Program-made: the position numbers and the translations under genes
From: Sphingomonas sp. S2-65
GTDB taxonomy: Bacteria; Pseudomonadota; Alphaproteobacteria; Sphingomonadales; Sphingomonadaceae
NCBI RefSeq assembly: GCF_021513175.1
Contig: NZ_CP090953.1
Coordinates: 2,724,501 to 2,788,500, forward strand
Reading direction: 5' to 3'
DNA: 64,000 bases
In this document: positions 29,113 through 36,897 of the stretch, in pieces
Layout of the letters: each line of letters opens with the position of its first letter
Position numbering within the stretch: the first letter of the stretch is position 1
The notes under the pieces: model-generated
The model's input: only the letters and a program-made list of their open reading frames with translations
The model's database searches: none
What the model was told of the DNA's origin: nothing

Positions 29113-29946
29113 ATGCGCCTGCTGATCTTCGGCCCAGGGTACACCGCCTCGCACCTTATCGCCCGCCTCGCTCCGCGCGGCTGGCGCATCGCCACGGTCA
29201 CTCGAGCCGGCGAACTTCCGATGGCCGATCACCAACGCGTGGCGTTCGAGATCGCGCAGGCCACGCACATCCTCTCCAGCGTCCCGCCCGATGATGCCGA
29301 TCCGGTTCTCGCCAGCTACGGGCCCGAACTCGCCCGCGCGTCGGCATGGCTCGGCTATCTTTCCGCCACCGGCGTCTATGGCGATACCGCCGGCGCCTGG
29401 GTCGACGAGACCGCGCCGACCGGCACCGGCCGCCGCAGCGCCCGCGCCGCCGCCGACGCTGCCTGGGCCGCGCTGCCGAACGCGCGCCTCTTCCGCCTGC
29501 CGGGCATTTACGGCCCCGGCCGTTCGCCGCTGGACCGCGTGCTGCGCGGTGAGGCGCGCCGCATCGATGTTCCCGGCCAGGTGTTCAGCCGCGTCCATGT
29601 CGACGACATCGTCGAAGGCGTGATCGCCGGCTTCGCCGGTCCGCCCGGCATCTACAATCTGGCCGACGACCAGCCCGCGCCGCAAAGCGACGTCGTCGCT
29701 TATGCCTGCCGCCTGCTCGGCCTGCCGGTCCCGCCGCTGGTGCCGCTCGACCAGGCCGATCTAAGCCCGCAGGCGCATGCCTTTTATGCCGAGAACCGCC
29801 GCGTCGCGAACGGCAAGGCAAAGCGCGTGCTCGGCTGGCAGCCGTGCTATCCGGATTACCGGTTGGGCCTGCGCGCTCTCAGCGCGATGACCAGCCCGGC
29901 CATCACCAGCACCGCGCCCACGCCCGCCAGCAGCGACCAGCGATAA
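29113..29946 (+). CDS. NAD(P)-binding epimerase/SDR family protein
   Basis: A 277-residue extended SDR-like protein. The N-terminus LIFGPGYTASHLIARL is the dinucleotide-binding glycine motif; YLSATGVYGDTAGAWVDE and FRLPGIYGPGRSPLD match atypical epimerases that often lack the full YxxxK. The catalytic Tyr-Lys pair is not obvious, so enzyme activity is uncertain. The core seems to end near residue 255; the last 20-odd residues run antisense through the end of the EamA gene, giving a 91-base overlap. Confidence 0.85.
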   Translation: MRLLIFGPGYTASHLIARLAPRGWRIATVTRAGELPMADHQRVAFEIAQATHILSSVPPDDADPVLASYGPELARASAWLGYLSATGVYGDTAGAWVDETAPTGTGRRSARAAADAAWAALPNARLFRLPGIYGPGRSPLDRVLRGEARRIDVPGQVFSRVHVDDIVEGVIAGFAGPPGIYNLADDQPAPQSDVVAYACRLLGLPVPPLVPLDQADLSPQAHAFYAENRRVANGKAKRVLGWQPCYPDYRLGLRALSAMTSPAITSTAPTPASSDQR

Positions 29947-30815
29947 CCCTCGAAGATCGTCGAGAGCAGCATGGCGATCACCGGGACCAGCACGCTGGTG
30001 TATGCCGCCTTGGCCGGGCCGATCACGCGAATCAGTTGGTAATAGATGCTGAAGGCCAGCGCGGACCCCAGCACGCCCAAATAGAGGATGCCGGCCAGGT
30101 AGCTCCACCGCATCTCGATCACCGGCGCGCCTACGGTGCTCCAGGCGAACGCCGCGTCGACACCCGCGCCGATCAGCATCGCCCAGCCGAGCGCCGTGGA
30201 CATCGGATAGGACTTGGCCCAGCGGGTCGCCTGCATGACGTTGGCGGTCGACGCCGCCAGCACCCCCAGTGCCGCCGTGCCGATGCCGATCACCGCCGCG
30301 CCGGTACCGGCCGCGCTCAGCCGCGCTTCGTGGACGAACAGCAGCGCCACGCCGCCCATCGCGACGACCGATCCCGCGATCAGCTGCCGCCCCATCTTCT
30401 GGCCCAGGAATAGCCGCGCGAGAAGGGCATTGGGCACCAGCAGCAGCGCATACACCACCGCCACCACGCCAGAGGTGATGGTCAGCTCGGCGCGGTAGAC
30501 GGAGTTGAAGTTGAGCACGAACTGGGCCACCCCCAGGCACGCCGCGAACAGCACGCCGCGTGCTTCCAGCCGCAGCCCGTCGCCGCGCAGCAGCGCCCAT
30601 CCGAGCATCACAACGCCAGCAACCAGGAAGCGATAACAGACCGACCAGCTTGGCGGCACCACCGCCAGCTGGTCGCGGATCACCAGCCAGGTCGACCCCC
30701 AGATCAGCGTCACCAGGATGAACGGAACCAGCACTTCCAGCCGCGCCGAACGTGGCGGCACCGGCTCGACCGGCGGCTCTACGATCGGCTTGGCGTGGAA
30801 GAGGATCCGCCTCAC
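29856..30815 (-). CDS. EamA family (DMT) transporter
   Basis: A 319-residue inner-membrane protein with ten predicted helices in two five-helix repeats. FILVTLIWGSTWLVIRDQL opens the first EamA repeat, and the C-terminal SALAFSIYYQLIRVIGPAKA closes the second. Family members export amino acids or metabolites; no substrate can be assigned. The start is GTG, overlapping the threonine aldolase stop (GTGA), so the two are coupled and export of an amino acid product is possible. Confidence 0.92.
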   Translation of the reverse strand: MRRILFHAKPIVEPPVEPVPPRSARLEVLVPFILVTLIWGSTWLVIRDQLAVVPPSWSVCYRFLVAGVVMLGWALLRGDGLRLEARGVLFAACLGVAQFVLNFNSVYRAELTITSGVVAVVYALLLVPNALLARLFLGQKMGRQLIAGSVVAMGGVALLFVHEARLSAAGTGAAVIGIGTAALGVLAASTANVMQATRWAKSYPMSTALGWAMLIGAGVDAAFAWSTVGAPVIEMRWSYLAGILYLGVLGSALAFSIYYQLIRVIGPAKAAYTSVLVPVIAMLLSTIFEGYRWSLLAGVGAVLVMAGLVIALRARRPNR

Positions 30816-31819
30816 GGCAGCGCTGCGATCGCGTCCGCCAGCGGCCGGATCGCCGCCTCCGCCTGATCCCAGCTGGTCACCAGCCGCACTTCGCCCGGCG
30901 CCCAGTCGTAAAAGTCGAAGCCGAGGCCGCGCAGCCCGGCGGCTTCCTCGGGCGTCACCTTCAGGAACACTTCGTTCGCCTCGACTGGGTGGACCAGCCG
31001 GTCTGCGCCCGCAGCGTCGGCAAGCAGCCGCGCGCCGGCATTGGCCGCGCGGGCATTGTCCAGCCACAGGTCGCCGTCGAGCATCGCCAGGATCTGCGCG
31101 GCCAGATACCGCCCCTTGGACAGCAACAGCCCGGCGCGCTTGCGGCGGTACAGCGTCGCGTCGGCGAGTTCGGGCTTGAAGAAGATCAGCGCCTCGGCGC
31201 TCATGCCCCCATTCTTGACGAAGCCGAAGCTCAGCACGTCGACGCCGGCGCGCCAGGTCACGTCGCCGGGGTGGCATCCCAGATGCGCCACGGCATTGGC
31301 GAAGCGGGCGCCGTCCATGTGCAGCCCCAGCCGCCGCTCCTTGGCCACCGCACCGATCGCCGCCACTTCGTCGGGGGTGTAGACCAGCCCATATTCGGTC
31401 GCGTTGGTGATCGAGATTGCGTGCGGCTGCACCTGGTGCACGTCGTTGCGGATGTTGCCAGTCACGCCGCGCAGCGCATCCGGCGTGATCTTCGCACCCT
31501 GGCCCTCGACCAGCATCAGCTTGGCGCCATGGGTGTAGAACTCAGGCGCGCCGCACTCGTCGTTCTGGATATGCGCGTCGCGGCTGCACAGCACGCCGCC
31601 ATGCGGCGGGCACAAGGCCGCCAATGCCAGCGCATTCGCCGAGGTGCCCGATGGCACCCACAGCGCCCGCACCCGGGTGCCGAACAGATCGGAAAACCGC
31701 CCGTCCAGCTGTTCCGACCAGCGATCGCCGTCATAGGCGGTGTCGAGCTGGTTCACCTCCAGCAGCGCCTGGAGCACCTGGGGGGAAACGGGAGCGGCGT
31801 TGTCGGAAAAGAAGCGCAT
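30812..31819 (-). CDS. ltaE: Low-specificity L-threonine aldolase
   Basis: PLP enzyme that splits threonine or allo-threonine to glycine and acetaldehyde. The 335-residue fold-type I protein has SGTSANALAL for cofactor phosphate binding, HMDGARFANA with the Asp that holds the pyridine ring, and the Schiff-base lysine K202 in FGFVKNGGM. That last motif differs slightly from the usual SFGGTKN. The gene overlaps the EamA transporter and reads away from the PBP gene by 55 bases on the same strand. Confidence 0.93.
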   Translation of the reverse strand: MRFFSDNAAPVSPQVLQALLEVNQLDTAYDGDRWSEQLDGRFSDLFGTRVRALWVPSGTSANALALAALCPPHGGVLCSRDAHIQNDECGAPEFYTHGAKLMLVEGQGAKITPDALRGVTGNIRNDVHQVQPHAISITNATEYGLVYTPDEVAAIGAVAKERRLGLHMDGARFANAVAHLGCHPGDVTWRAGVDVLSFGFVKNGGMSAEALIFFKPELADATLYRRKRAGLLLSKGRYLAAQILAMLDGDLWLDNARAANAGARLLADAAGADRLVHPVEANEVFLKVTPEEAAGLRGLGFDFYDWAPGEVRLVTSWDQAEAAIRPLADAIAALP

Positions 31820-31874
31820 GTCCAGCCCCTTGGGCCAGCGCCGGACCCTGCGTCAACCGGTCACGCGCGCTGCC

Positions 31875-34091
31875 TCAGAAGCCCTGATCCTCCTCGGGCG
31901 GCGGCTCTTCCTCGCGACCCCGGCGCGCGCCGCGGCGTGGTGGCGGCGCCTCGGCCTCTTCCTCGTCCTCGAACGCGCCGCGCGGGTCGATCACCTGGGT
32001 ATCGATGCCGGTGCCTTCGATCACGTCGCCAACGCCGTTCAACACGTCGTCCAGCGTCACAGCGTTGTCGCTTTCCTCCTCGACCGGCGGGGGCGGGGGG
32101 AGCTTCAGGTCCAGCGCCCGCACCATGAAGTCGCGCCAGATCCGCGCCGGCAGCCCGCCGCCCGACGCGCCGGGTATCGGCGAGTTGTCGTCATTGCCGA
32201 TCCACACGCCGACCACCAGGTCGCCCGCCCAGCCGACGAACAGCGCGTCGCGCGCGTCCTGGGTGGTGCCGGTCTTGCCGAACGCCGGGATCGGCAGCGC
32301 TGCGCTGCGCCCCGTGCCGCCTTCCACCACCGTCGCCAGCAGCGAGCGGAGATCCTCCAGCTCGCCACCCGGGATCTTGCTCGCCCCGCCCAGCCGCTTG
32401 GCCAGCCAGTCATCGGCTTCCTCGGCCTGGTCGAGCCCGCTCGGCCGCACCGGATAGCTGCCGTTCGCCACCGCCGCATAGGCCGCGGTCAGCTCGAGCA
32501 GCGACACGCCCGACGTGCCCAGCCCGATCGAGGCATCGCTGCCGATCGGGGTCGAGATGCCCAGGTCTCGCGCCGCCCGCGTCACTGCGCGCACGCCCAG
32601 CTCGTTGGTCAGCCGCGCCGCCACGACGTTGCTCGACTTGGCGAACGCCCGGCGCAGCGTGATCCGCCCGGCATAGCGCCCGTCGCTATTGGCCGGCTTC
32701 CAGTCGCCGATCGTCACCGGCGTGTCGTCGACCATCGTGTCCGGCGTCATCCCGGAGCGCAGCGCGGCCAGGTACACGAACAGCTTGAAGGTCGATCCCG
32801 GCTGCCGCCGCGCCTGGGTCGCGCGGTTGAACGGGCTCTGGCCGTAATTGCGCCCGCCGACCATCGCCACCACGCGCCCGTCCGGGTGCATCGCCACCAT
32901 CGCCACCTGGGTTCCGCGCAATCCCGCGCTCTTCACCACCCGCTCGGCAGTCGCCTGCAGCTTGGCGTCTAGCGTGGTGCGCACTTGCTGCTCGGTGGCG
33001 ACGCCCCCGGCGCGGTCGCGCGCCTGGGGCAGCACCCAATCGGCGAAATAAGTGCCGTTGGGCAGTTCCTTGGTCCTGCTGACGCGGAGCACTGCCGGCC
33101 GCACGCGCCGCGCCTCGCTTTGGGTGAGCAGCCCGGCATCGAGCATCGCCCCGATCACCAGCTTCTGGCGCTCGCGCGCGCCGGCCAGATTGTCGGTCGG
33201 CGCCAGCCGCGACGGCGCCTTTACCAGTCCCGCGAGCATCGTCGCCTGGCTTACCGTCAGCCGCTCGGGCTCGACGCTGAAATAATGCTGTGCCGCGGCG
33301 CGCAGGCCATAGGCATTGTCGCCGAAATAGACGTTGGACAGGTACCGCGACAGGATCTCGTCCTTGGTCAGCCACGCCTCCAGCCAGAAGGCGATCAGCA
33401 CTTCCTGGAACTTCCGGGTCGCGGTGCGGTCCATCGTCAGGAAGGCGTTCTTCGCCAGCTGCTGGGTGATCGTGCTCGCCCCCTGCGATCTCCCGTCGGA
33501 AGTGGTGTTGTGCCACGCCGCGCGCAGGATCCCGCGCGGATCGACACCCCAATGGCCATAGAAGCGCCGGTCCTCGATCGCGACGAAGGCATCGCGGACA
33601 TGCTCGGGCAGCTTGCTCACATCGACCGGCGCGCCGATCACCCCGCCACGCCGGGCGATCGGCGTGCCGTCGCTGGCGAGCAGGGTGATCGACGGCGGCA
33701 CCGGCGGCTGGAGCGACTTGTTGAGCGGGGCGGTCACCGCCAGCCAGCCTACCGCCACGAAGAACAACAGGATCAGCGCGGCGATGCCCCGGCTGATCCA
33801 CCGCAGCACGTTCCGCCGCCGCCGGGGCGGCGCGGGCAGGTTGGTGGTATAGCCTTCGGGCTCGGCCTCGCCAGCGTCTGGAAAAGGAGGCGCGGTCGGA
33901 GGCGGCGGAGGCGGCGCCCCGCCGCCGTTCGCAAACGCCTGCCGGTACGACGGCAGGCCCCCGGTCAGGTCCAGCGGCTCAGGGCGCGGCGCGCTGACGG
34001 GCCGCCACGGGCGCACCTCCCCGGCTTCCTCCTCGGCCACCCTGCGCCGCAGGGGGAATCTCGTGTCGTCAGAGCCGGAGTCACGCGCCAT
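31875..34091 (-). CDS. Penicillin-binding protein 1A family transglycosylase/transpeptidase
   Basis: Bifunctional peptidoglycan polymerase of the inner membrane. The 738-residue protein has a Pro-rich cytoplasmic N-terminus (about 1-98), one anchor helix (about 102-120), a GT51 glycosyltransferase domain with catalytic Glu173 in EDRRFYGHWG and GASTITQQLAKN, and a transpeptidase domain with S433-TFK436, SSN (486-488) and KTGTT (606-610). The C-terminal tail (about 665-738) is poly-Pro and acidic with no recognised fold. It follows the HNH gene on the same strand. Confidence 0.95.
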   Translation of the reverse strand: MARDSGSDDTRFPLRRRVAEEEAGEVRPWRPVSAPRPEPLDLTGGLPSYRQAFANGGGAPPPPPPTAPPFPDAGEAEPEGYTTNLPAPPRRRRNVLRWISRGIAALILLFFVAVGWLAVTAPLNKSLQPPVPPSITLLASDGTPIARRGGVIGAPVDVSKLPEHVRDAFVAIEDRRFYGHWGVDPRGILRAAWHNTTSDGRSQGASTITQQLAKNAFLTMDRTATRKFQEVLIAFWLEAWLTKDEILSRYLSNVYFGDNAYGLRAAAQHYFSVEPERLTVSQATMLAGLVKAPSRLAPTDNLAGARERQKLVIGAMLDAGLLTQSEARRVRPAVLRVSRTKELPNGTYFADWVLPQARDRAGGVATEQQVRTTLDAKLQATAERVVKSAGLRGTQVAMVAMHPDGRVVAMVGGRNYGQSPFNRATQARRQPGSTFKLFVYLAALRSGMTPDTMVDDTPVTIGDWKPANSDGRYAGRITLRRAFAKSSNVVAARLTNELGVRAVTRAARDLGISTPIGSDASIGLGTSGVSLLELTAAYAAVANGSYPVRPSGLDQAEEADDWLAKRLGGASKIPGGELEDLRSLLATVVEGGTGRSAALPIPAFGKTGTTQDARDALFVGWAGDLVVGVWIGNDDNSPIPGASGGGLPARIWRDFMVRALDLKLPPPPPVEEESDNAVTLDDVLNGVGDVIEGTGIDTQVIDPRGAFEDEEEAEAPPPRRGARRGREEEPPPEEDQGF

Positions 34092-34172
34092 CCACCAATC
34101 CTAGGAGATCGCCGACCCGGATTCAAAGGGTTAACCGGCGAGGTGTGCTGGTATAGTGATACGGCGTGCCGC

Positions 34173-34739
34173 TCAAGCCTCCAGTTCGACGTCCCAATAC
34201 AGCCAGTCGCGCCACGTCTCGTGCAGGTGGTGCGGCGGGAAACGCCGGCCATGTTCCTGCAGCTGCCAGCTGGTCGGGCGGATCGGCTGGATGTGGAGCG
34301 GCATGGCGGCTTGTTTGGGCGTCCGTCCGCCCTTGCGCAGGTTGCATGGCGCGCAGGCGGTGGCGACATTCTCCCAGGTGGTGCGCCCGCCCTGCGCCCT
34401 GGGAATCACATGGTCGAAGGTCAGGTCGCGCGGGGAGCCGCAATATTGGCAGCTGAACTTGTCGCGCAGGAACAGATTGAACCGGGTAAAGGCAGGGAAT
34501 TGAGAAGGTCGGACATATTGTTTGAGCGCGATTACCGAAGGCAGCTTCAGCTTCGCGGAGGGACTTCGCACCTCTCGCTCGTAATAGGAGACCACGTCGA
34601 CGCGGTCGAGGAACAGTGCCTTGATCGCGGTCTGCCACGGCCACACGCTCAAGGGATAATAGCTCAGCGGCGTGAAATCGGCATTGAGCACCAATGCCGG
34701 GCAATTGTCGGGATGCCGGATCAGATCGGGATGGTACAT
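34173..34739 (-). CDS. HNH endonuclease family protein
   Basis: A 188-residue protein with a C-terminal-half HNH nuclease domain: zinc knuckle CQYCG, the catalytic DHVIPRAQGG, and the second knuckle CAPCNLRKGG. The N-terminal half (VLNADFTPLSYYPLSVWPW) is typical of a widespread chromosomal HNH group in alphaproteobacteria rather than of phage or restriction enzymes. Biological role is unknown. It is divergent from gluQRS and lies 81 bases before the PBP gene. Confidence 0.92.
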   Translation of the reverse strand: MYHPDLIRHPDNCPALVLNADFTPLSYYPLSVWPWQTAIKALFLDRVDVVSYYEREVRSPSAKLKLPSVIALKQYVRPSQFPAFTRFNLFLRDKFSCQYCGSPRDLTFDHVIPRAQGGRTTWENVATACAPCNLRKGGRTPKQAAMPLHIQPIRPTSWQLQEHGRRFPPHHLHETWRDWLYWDVELEA

Positions 34740-34840
34740 GCACTCCCTCGCCCTGACGTGTTGCGTCCCACTATCTTGCCAGGAAGCGTGACGCGGTCAT
34801 GACAGCACAGCCCGCAAGTCGCGGTCAAGGCCCGCTTTCC

Positions 34841-35809
34841 ATGCCGATCCACACCCGCTTCGCCCCAAGTCCTACCGGCCGGCTGCATCTCGGCCACGCG
34901 TTTTCGGCGATCCAGGCGCACGACTTCGCGCGGAGCCAGAGCGGCCGCTTCAGCCTGCGCATCGAGGACATCGACGGCACCCGCAGCCGCCCCGAGCATG
35001 TCGAGGCGATCTTGCGCGACCTGGAATGGCTGGGGCTGACATGGGACGGTGAAGTGACCCTTCAGTCGCAGCGCCTGCACCGGTACGAAGCCGCCCTCGA
35101 TCGCCTGCGCGCGATGGGCCTGCTCTACCCATGCACCTGCACCCGCGCCGACATCGCCGCCAGCCTGTCGGCCCCGCACGGCCACGAGGGCGCGGTGTAT
35201 CCCGGCCTCTGCCGAGAGCGGAGCGACGCCGACCTGACTCAGCCCCACAGCTGGCGCCTCGATGTGGACCGTGCCCTAAAGATCCTCCCCGAGCTGTGCT
35301 CGGGGGGGACCGCCGCTGAAAGCGGTGGTGGAGGGGCCGGCGAAGCCGGCGCTACCGCGCCGCCCCTCCACCCCTCGCTACGCGAGCGGTCCCCCTCCCC
35401 GAGCAAGCTCAGGGAGGATCTATGGTGGCACGATGCCTTCGCCGGCTGGGTCCGAGCCGACCCGCACTCCCACGGCGACGTCATCCTCGCCCGCAAGGAC
35501 GCGCCCGCCAGCTACCACCTCGCCGTCACTCTCGACGACGCCGCCCAGGGCATCACCCATGTCGTCCGCGGTCAGGACCTGTTCGAGGCTACCCACGTCC
35601 ACCGCCTGCTCCAGGCCCTGCTCGGCCTGCCGACTCCGGAGTACCGCCACCACCATCTCCTGGTCGGCCCCGACGGACAGCGCCTCGCCAAGCGCCACGG
35701 CGCGCCCAGCCTGGAGTCGTTGCGGCTCGCCGGCGAGGACGGCCGGGCGCTGGCCGACCGTCTCCGCGCCGGGCTGCTTCCGGTTGGATTCGCGGCGGCA
35801 AAGGCGTAG
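34841..35809 (+). CDS. gluQ: Glutamyl-Q tRNA(Asp) synthetase carrying an in-frame repeat
   Basis: Charges the queuosine base of tRNA(Asp) with glutamate. It resembles the catalytic half of glutamyl-tRNA synthetase: FAPSPTGRLHLGH at the N-terminus, a zinc site C98-x-C100...Y120-x3-C124, and LVGPDGQRLAKRHGA near the C-terminus. Residues 148-193 are encoded by a 138-nt palindromic repeat and have no family counterpart; the 322-residue length exceeds the usual 290 or so by about that amount. An upstream ATG at 34799 would add 14 residues. Whether the enzyme stays active is unknown. Confidence 0.93.
   Translation: MPIHTRFAPSPTGRLHLGHAFSAIQAHDFARSQSGRFSLRIEDIDGTRSRPEHVEAILRDLEWLGLTWDGEVTLQSQRLHRYEAALDRLRAMGLLYPCTCTRADIAASLSAPHGHEGAVYPGLCRERSDADLTQPHSWRLDVDRALKILPELCSGGTAAESGGGGAGEAGATAPPLHPSLRERSPSPSKLREDLWWHDAFAGWVRADPHSHGDVILARKDAPASYHLAVTLDDAAQGITHVVRGQDLFEATHVHRLLQALLGLPTPEYRHHHLLVGPDGQRLAKRHGAPSLESLRLAGEDGRALADRLRAGLLPVGFAAAKA
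35282..35419. repeat. Palindromic interspersed element inside gluQRS
   Basis: A 138-base element with outer arms of about 30 bases in inverted orientation (35282-35311 and 35388-35419; ATCCTCCC at one end, GGGAGGAT at the other). Inner dyads are GGTGGAGGGGC with GCCCCTCCACC and CCGCTGAAAGCGG. The right half shares GCGAGCGGTCCCCCTCCC with the intergenic element at 12154-12280. Its length is a multiple of three and the frame used by gluQRS contains no stop. Confidence 0.88.
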
Positions 35810-35819
35810 ACTTGCGCTC

Positions 35820-36050
35820 ATGAACCTGTTCCTCGTCCTGCTCCTGGTGGCCGTGATCCTCTCGGTCCTGTTCGTCCTCATTCGGGGGCTGGTGAACATG
35901 GCCGGTACCACCCAGGCCGATCTGGAAGGCGAGGGCCCCAGCGACCGCGCCCTCAAATCCAACAAGCTGATGCAGCAGCGCATCCTGCTTCAGGCGCTCG
36001 CGATCGGCCTGATCGCGATCATCCTGCTCTTCGCGTCCGGAAGCAGCTGA
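35820..36050 (+). CDS. Twin-helix small membrane protein, HIG1-like
   Basis: A 76-residue protein with two membrane helices (about 2-25 and 54-73) joined by a polar loop containing SNKLMQQRILLQA. This matches the hypoxia-induced-gene (HIG1) domain; in eukaryotes and some alphaproteobacteria such proteins associate with cytochrome oxidase, while the bacterial role is less clear. It starts ten bases after the gluQRS stop. A GC-rich hairpin follows. Confidence 0.88.
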   Translation: MNLFLVLLLVAVILSVLFVLIRGLVNMAGTTQADLEGEGPSDRALKSNKLMQQRILLQALAIGLIAIILLFASGSS

Positions 36051-36062
36051 GCCGTCCTTCCT

Positions 36063-36084
36063 CCCCTCCCTTTCAAGGGAGGGG
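36063..36084. terminator. Perfect GC-rich hairpin after the HIG1-like gene
   Basis: CCCCTCCCTT pairs perfectly with AAGGGAGGGG over a two-base loop, twelve bases after the stop. There is no T-run, so it could be either a terminator or part of an interspersed repeat. The following bases (GTTGGGGGTGGGTGGCGAGC) look like a second repeat module. The gap 36051-36308 otherwise shows no gene. Confidence 0.5.
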
Positions 36085-36308
36085 TTGGGGGTGGGTGGCG
36101 AGCGTAGCGAGCCTCCAACGCTAGCCGCCCAGGCGCCCAACGGCGGAAAAGCCAATAACCCAGCGCAACGCCGGGGCGCAGCGTCGCCACAGCCAGAGAG
36201 GGCAACCCGCACCCGCCGTAACATGGCAGGGCCCAGGGCTCCGCCGGGGACCTGCAAGAAGTGCGGAACGCCTTCCGCCGCGCCGCGACACCGGCTACCC
36301 GTCGCCCC

Positions 36309-36854
36309 ATGGTCAAGCTCAACAAGATCTACACCCGCACCGGCGACGACGGCACCACCGGCCTCGCCGACGGAGCGCGCATCTCCAAGGCCGATCCGCT
36401 CATGGCCGCGATCGGCGACGTGGATGAGGCGAACAGCGCGATCGGCGTTGCCCGCGGGGCGCTAGGCGCCGGGCCGATGGACGACATGCTCGCCCGCATC
36501 CAGAACGACTTGTTCGATCTCGGCGCCGATCTCGCCACGCCGGTCGGGATCGAAGGCGCACTCCGCATCGTGCCCGCCCAGATACGCTGGCTCGAGGACC
36601 AGATCGATCGGCTCAACGCCGCGCTCGACCCGCTCACCAGCTTCGTCCTTCCCGCCGGCGAACCCGGCGCCGCTGCGGTGCATCTCGCCCGCGCGATCAC
36701 GCGCCGCGCCGAACGCGCCGCCGTCTCCGCGCAAGCCGGCGACCAGCCGCGCGCCTATCTCAACCGCCTGTCCGACCTGTTGTTCGTCGCCGCGCGCGCA
36801 GTGAACCGAATCGGCGGGGGCGACGTTCTGTGGGTGCCCGGAGCGTCCCGCTAG
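36309..36854 (+). CDS. Cob(I)yrinic acid a,c-diamide adenosyltransferase (PduO type)
   Basis: Transfers the adenosyl group from ATP to cob(I)alamin to make coenzyme B12. The 181-residue protein has the ATP-binding TRTGDDGTTGLADGARISK at the N-terminus, the helical core with GDVDEANSAIG, and the C-terminal RRAERA and LNRLSDLLFVAARAVN. No other cobalamin gene is nearby. ATG 36309 gives the usual family start; a longer frame upstream lies in repeat-like sequence. Confidence 0.95.
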   Translation: MVKLNKIYTRTGDDGTTGLADGARISKADPLMAAIGDVDEANSAIGVARGALGAGPMDDMLARIQNDLFDLGADLATPVGIEGALRIVPAQIRWLEDQIDRLNAALDPLTSFVLPAGEPGAAAVHLARAITRRAERAAVSAQAGDQPRAYLNRLSDLLFVAARAVNRIGGGDVLWVPGASR

Positions 36855-36897
36855 CCTGGTGCTTGACTTGCAGCGTGTTGCAGGTTAGGAGAACATT

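Noticed and set aside
34173..34739. HNH protein considered as part of a restriction or anti-phage system
   Set aside because: No methyltransferase, specificity or other defence gene lies nearby, and the sequence resembles a widespread chromosomal HNH group.
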